DNA of 7,034 bases from Clostridia bacterium (GTDB lineage Bacteria > Bacillota > Clostridia > Christensenellales > CAG-314). Of this stretch, positions 5,156-7,034 are shown piece after piece. The translations under genes were made by a program, and so were the position numbers. Location: the NCBI GenBank assembly GCA_017407305.1, contig JAFQWS010000019.1:1-7034 (forward strand). Direction: 5' to 3'. Each line of letters starts with the position of its first letter. Within the stretch, counting starts at the first letter, position 1. The notes under the pieces are model-generated. The model had not been told where the DNA came from. It saw nothing but the letters and a program-made list of their open reading frames with translations, and did no database searches.

Positions 5156-6729
5156 TCAACAATTTATACCAAGACATAAAAAAAGAGCAATTTGCCAACA
5201 AAATTGCCTTACAATATTTTGGCCAAAAGATAACTTACAAAAAGTTGTGGAAAGAAATTGACAAAGTGGCATCAGTATTGACGCAATTTGGCATCAAAAA
5301 GGGAGATTGCATTTCCATTGCCTTGCCCAACGTTGTTTGTGCAGTCACTTTGTTGTACGGAGCCAACAAAATTGGTGCAGTATGCAATATGATGCACCCT
5401 CTTTTGCCTGTTTACAAGTTGAGAAAGTACGCCCAAATGACAAAAAGCAAAATGTTGTTTGTGTCCGACGTGGTGGTCAACGAGTATGCAGATCAACTTT
5501 TTGGCGATTACAAATTGGTGGTTTGCAACACTGAACAATATTTGATTGGTGTATATAAGTGGGCAGTGAAAAGCCAAGTGGCTCAAAAACGTAGAAACAC
5601 TAAAAATTTATATAATTTCAGTCAATTGATAAAAACAAAGGTACAACCCACCCAAAGTGTCGGCGAATACGACCAATTGGCAATTATTATGCACGGTGGT
5701 GGAACTACCGGAGAAGAAAAGGCGGTTATGTTGTCCAACGGCAACTTTATTTCCACCCAAAAAAGCACAATCGACGTCATTTGTGGCGATCATCTTGAAA
5801 AACAAAGGTGTATGCTTTGTGCCCTACCTTTGTTCCACGCATTTGGTTTGGGTGCTTGTTTACATACCATGCTTGCCAACGGAATAAAAGTTTTGTTGCT
5901 TCCTGCCTATTCCACAAAACAGGCGGTAAAATTGATATCTAAGGGCAAAATCAACTATATGGCGGGTGTCCCCACTCTTTTCGATGGACTTACTCGCCAC
6001 AAAGATTTCCCTTCCAAAGGCTTGCGCAAGTTGCGCTATGCCTTTTGTGGAAGCGACCGACTTCCCAAAAGTGTAAAAGAACGATTTGACAACGCAGTAA
6101 AAAGCGTTGGTGGCACTGCCACTTTGGACGAAGGTTATGGCCTTACCGAATGTACGGGTGTTTCTTGTGTCAACACAAAACCCAACTTCAAACAAGACAG
6201 CATGGGATTGTGTTTTTCCAATTCAGTTGCAGAAGTGTTTGAAAATGGCAAAAAAATGCCTCGTGGCACTCAAGGTGAAATTTGCATTGGTGGCGAAGGC
6301 TTGTTTTTGGGCTATTTTGATGATGAAAAAACCACCAATCAAGTTGTTTTCCAACACGGCCAAAAACGCTGGTTAAAAACAGGCGATTGGGGTTGCGTCG
6401 ATCAAGACGGCTATATATATTATAAGGATAGAATAAAACGAATTGCAAAGGTGGGTGGCATCACCGTTTTCCCCAGTGACGTAGAAAGGGAAATTGAAAA
6501 GGTGGAAGGTGTTGCAAGATGCCTTGTTGCCGTCGTTGCCCATCCTTACAAAGGGTCGGTATTAAAAGCCTTTTTGGAAGTTGAAGGCGATCAAGAACAA
6601 ATTTTGTCCAACGTCAAAAAAACGTGCAGGCAAAAATTGGCAAAATGGGAAAGACCTGTTGGCATAGAAATTAAAAAATTACCTTTGACAGCAAGTCAAA
6701 AAATAGACTTCAAACAATTAAATAGTTAA
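5146..6729 (+). CDS. AMP-binding acyl-CoA synthetase-like ligase
   Basis: The product is a 527-residue ANL-superfamily adenylate-forming enzyme, most like fatty acyl-/aryl-CoA ligases: carboxylate plus ATP gives acyl-AMP, which is usually then transferred to CoA. The phosphate-binding loop is HGGGTTGEEKAV at 183-194. PLFHAFGLG is at 228-236, the A5 motif YGLTECTG at 331-338 and the A7 motif KTGDWG at 411-416. The hinge region KDRIKRIAKVGG is at 427-438, and the C-terminal catalytic Lys is Lys519 in PLTASQK. The loop departs from the usual SGTTGxPKG because the Pro is Glu191, while Lys192 is kept. The core is otherwise complete and the length is normal. The start at 5146 overlaps the upstream gene by 10 nt, with a GGTGG sequence about 9 nt before it. 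An earlier in-frame ATG at 5086 is deep inside that gene. There is no carrier-protein domain and no membrane segment. The substrate cannot be predicted; supplying an acyl-CoA to the preceding membrane protein is an inference. Confidence 0.88.
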   Translation: MALINNLYQDIKKEQFANKIALQYFGQKITYKKLWKEIDKVASVLTQFGIKKGDCISIALPNVVCAVTLLYGANKIGAVCNMMHPLLPVYKLRKYAQMTKSKMLFVSDVVVNEYADQLFGDYKLVVCNTEQYLIGVYKWAVKSQVAQKRRNTKNLYNFSQLIKTKVQPTQSVGEYDQLAIIMHGGGTTGEEKAVMLSNGNFISTQKSTIDVICGDHLEKQRCMLCALPLFHAFGLGACLHTMLANGIKVLLLPAYSTKQAVKLISKGKINYMAGVPTLFDGLTRHKDFPSKGLRKLRYAFCGSDRLPKSVKERFDNAVKSVGGTATLDEGYGLTECTGVSCVNTKPNFKQDSMGLCFSNSVAEVFENGKKMPRGTQGEICIGGEGLFLGYFDDEKTTNQVVFQHGQKRWLKTGDWGCVDQDGYIYYKDRIKRIAKVGGITVFPSDVEREIEKVEGVARCLVAVVAHPYKGSVLKAFLEVEGDQEQILSNVKKTCRQKLAKWERPVGIEIKKLPLTASQKIDFKQLNS

Positions 6730-6744
6730 AAACCACTCAAAAAC

Positions 6745-6780
6745 AGGCTAAAAAGTGCCAAAAAGGCACAAAAAAAGCCT
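6745..6780. repeat. Nested A-rich hairpins after the ligase gene
   Basis: The inner stem GTGCC (6755-6759) pairs with GGCAC (6765-6769) around a 5-A loop. An outer AGGCT (6745-6749) can pair with AGCCT (6776-6780). All spacers are runs of A. On the + strand no U run follows, so it is not a canonical terminator for the ligase operon. Read on the minus strand, the same stem is followed by TTTTT and looks like a weak intrinsic terminator facing away from the rRNA genes. No standard + terminator is seen between the ligase stop and the rRNA promoter. Confidence 0.5.
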
Positions 6781-6835
6781 AAAAAATTTATTGAAAAATA
6801 AATAAAAAAAAGTTTAAAAAACTTTGTAAAAATCG
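6781..6835 (+). promoter_or_regulatory. A/T-rich UP-like element upstream of the rRNA promoter
   Basis: This is almost pure A/T with phased A and T runs, ending directly at the -35 box, as expected for an alpha-subunit contact region of a strong rRNA promoter. It contains a perfect dyad, AAAGTTT-AAA-AAACTTT, at 6809-6825. A poor second promoter (TTGAAA at 6791, TTTAAA at 6813) may also lie here, but it could be chance in such a composition. Confidence 0.5.
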
Positions 6836-6864
6836 TTGACAATAAATTTGCTAGGTGGTATTAT
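6836..6864 (+). promoter_or_regulatory. Ribosomal RNA operon promoter
   Basis: TTGACA (6836-6841) and TATTAT (6859-6864) are separated by 17 nt, and TGG directly before the -10 gives an extended -10 (TGnTATTAT). Transcription probably starts at G6871, 7 nt downstream. A G start would suit the GTP-responsive rRNA control known from Bacillus. The distance to the mature 16S 5' end is about 130 nt. Confidence 0.88.
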
Positions 6865-6870
6865 ATCTAA

Positions 6871-6891
6871 GCTGTCGGCAAATCAGACAGC
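6871..6891 (+). ncRNA. Hairpin at the 5' end of the rRNA leader (boxB-like position)
   Basis: GCTGTC (6871-6876) pairs perfectly with GACAGC (6886-6891) around a 9-nt loop. It starts at the predicted first transcribed base and sits just before the boxA-like sequence. That is the hairpin-then-boxA order known from E. coli rrn leaders. Confidence 0.6.
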
Positions 6892-6892
6892 A

Positions 6893-6904
6893 TGAACCTT
6901 GACA
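6893..6904 (+). promoter_or_regulatory. boxA-like rRNA antitermination site
   Basis: TGAACCTTGACA followed by ATT resembles the E. coli rrn boxA region TGCTCTTTAACA-ATT (8 of 12 bases plus the flank). NusB and S10 bind boxA in nascent pre-rRNA and protect it from premature, including Rho-dependent, termination. Its position between the promoter and 16S supports the call. The TTGACA inside it is not a promoter because no -10 follows. Confidence 0.6.
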
Positions 6905-6962
6905 ATTGAATAGTAAAGAAACGAATTTAAACACAGTCAATTTTATTAAGGATTTTAGCCAG

Positions 6963-6981
6963 CGGTTATGAACAATAACCG
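6963..6981 (+). ncRNA. Hairpin in the 16S precursor leader
   Basis: CGGTTAT (6963-6969) pairs with ATAACCG (6975-6981) around GAACA. It lies about 20 nt before the mature 16S end and may take part in 16S precursor folding or processing. The long processing stem needs sequence downstream of 16S, which is outside the window. Confidence 0.45.
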
Positions 6982-7000
6982 AAGTTAAGATAGTCAGATT

Positions 7001-7034
7001 AAACTCAAGAGTTTGATCCTGGCTCAGGACGAAC
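7001..7034 (+). rRNA. rrs: 16S ribosomal RNA, 5' end (partial)
   Basis: The universal 16S start AGAGTTTGATCCTGGCTCAG is at 7008-7027, followed by GACGAAC as in many Bacillota. Its first base corresponds to E. coli position 8, which puts the mature 5' end at about 7001. Only the first 34 bases are in the window. Confidence 0.97.

Noticed and set aside
6899..6927. Second rRNA promoter at TTGACA (6899-6904)
   Set aside because: No acceptable -10 occurs at 16-18 nt spacing, and the hexamer is part of the boxA-like sequence in the leader.
1..7034. CRISPR arrays, insertion sequences, integrase sites, tRNA genes or phage genes
   Set aside because: I saw no spaced direct repeats, transposase motifs, cloverleaf genes or phage proteins. 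All genes are chromosomal in type and share similar base composition.

Overview
The window reads as chromosomal DNA of an A+T-rich, spore-forming member of the Bacillota (Clostridia-like). Three things support this: a sleB-ypeB spore-germination gene pair, AAGGAGG-type ribosome binding sites, and a 16S rRNA 5' end of the Gram-positive GGCTCAGGACGAAC type. I cannot name a genus. Every gene is on the + strand, pointing towards a ribosomal RNA operon that begins at the right edge.

Region by region. (1) Positions 1-1674: the 3' end of sleB (spore cortex-lytic enzyme), then ypeB, closed by a clean intrinsic terminator at 1679-1706. (2) Positions 1711-1837: a near-consensus vegetative promoter whose -35/spacer region contains a perfect 15-nt inverted repeat, then a leader with a 71-nt stretch that has no G at all, then a strong ribosome binding site. 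(3) Positions 1838-3237: transcription terminator Rho, split into two reading frames. The N-terminal (RNA-binding) part and the C-terminal (ATPase) part meet at the heptamer T TTC CCA, where a -1 shift restores a complete 466-residue Rho. (4) Positions 3234-6729: mnmA (tRNA 2-thiouridylase), a DUF1624/HGSNAT-type membrane protein and an AMP-forming acyl-CoA synthetase-like enzyme. They are joined to rho and to each other by 4-, 4- and 10-nt overlaps, so the four loci look like one translationally coupled operon. (5) Positions 6730-7000: an A-rich hairpin cluster, an A/T-rich UP-like region, a strong extended -10 rRNA promoter, and an rrn leader with a 5' hairpin, a boxA-like sequence and a second hairpin. 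(6) From about 7001: the first bases of 16S rRNA.

How the genes fit together: SleB and YpeB act in the spore, where YpeB stabilises and localises the cortex hydrolase. The rho operon mixes transcription termination, tRNA wobble modification and a possible membrane acylation pair. Only the sleB-ypeB partnership is well established. The link between the acyltransferase-like protein and the ligase is inferred from coupling and chemistry. The most notable point is the rho reading-frame break. It could be programmed -1 frameshifting, a real inactivating indel, a two-piece Rho, or a homopolymer sequencing error, and the sequence alone does not settle which.
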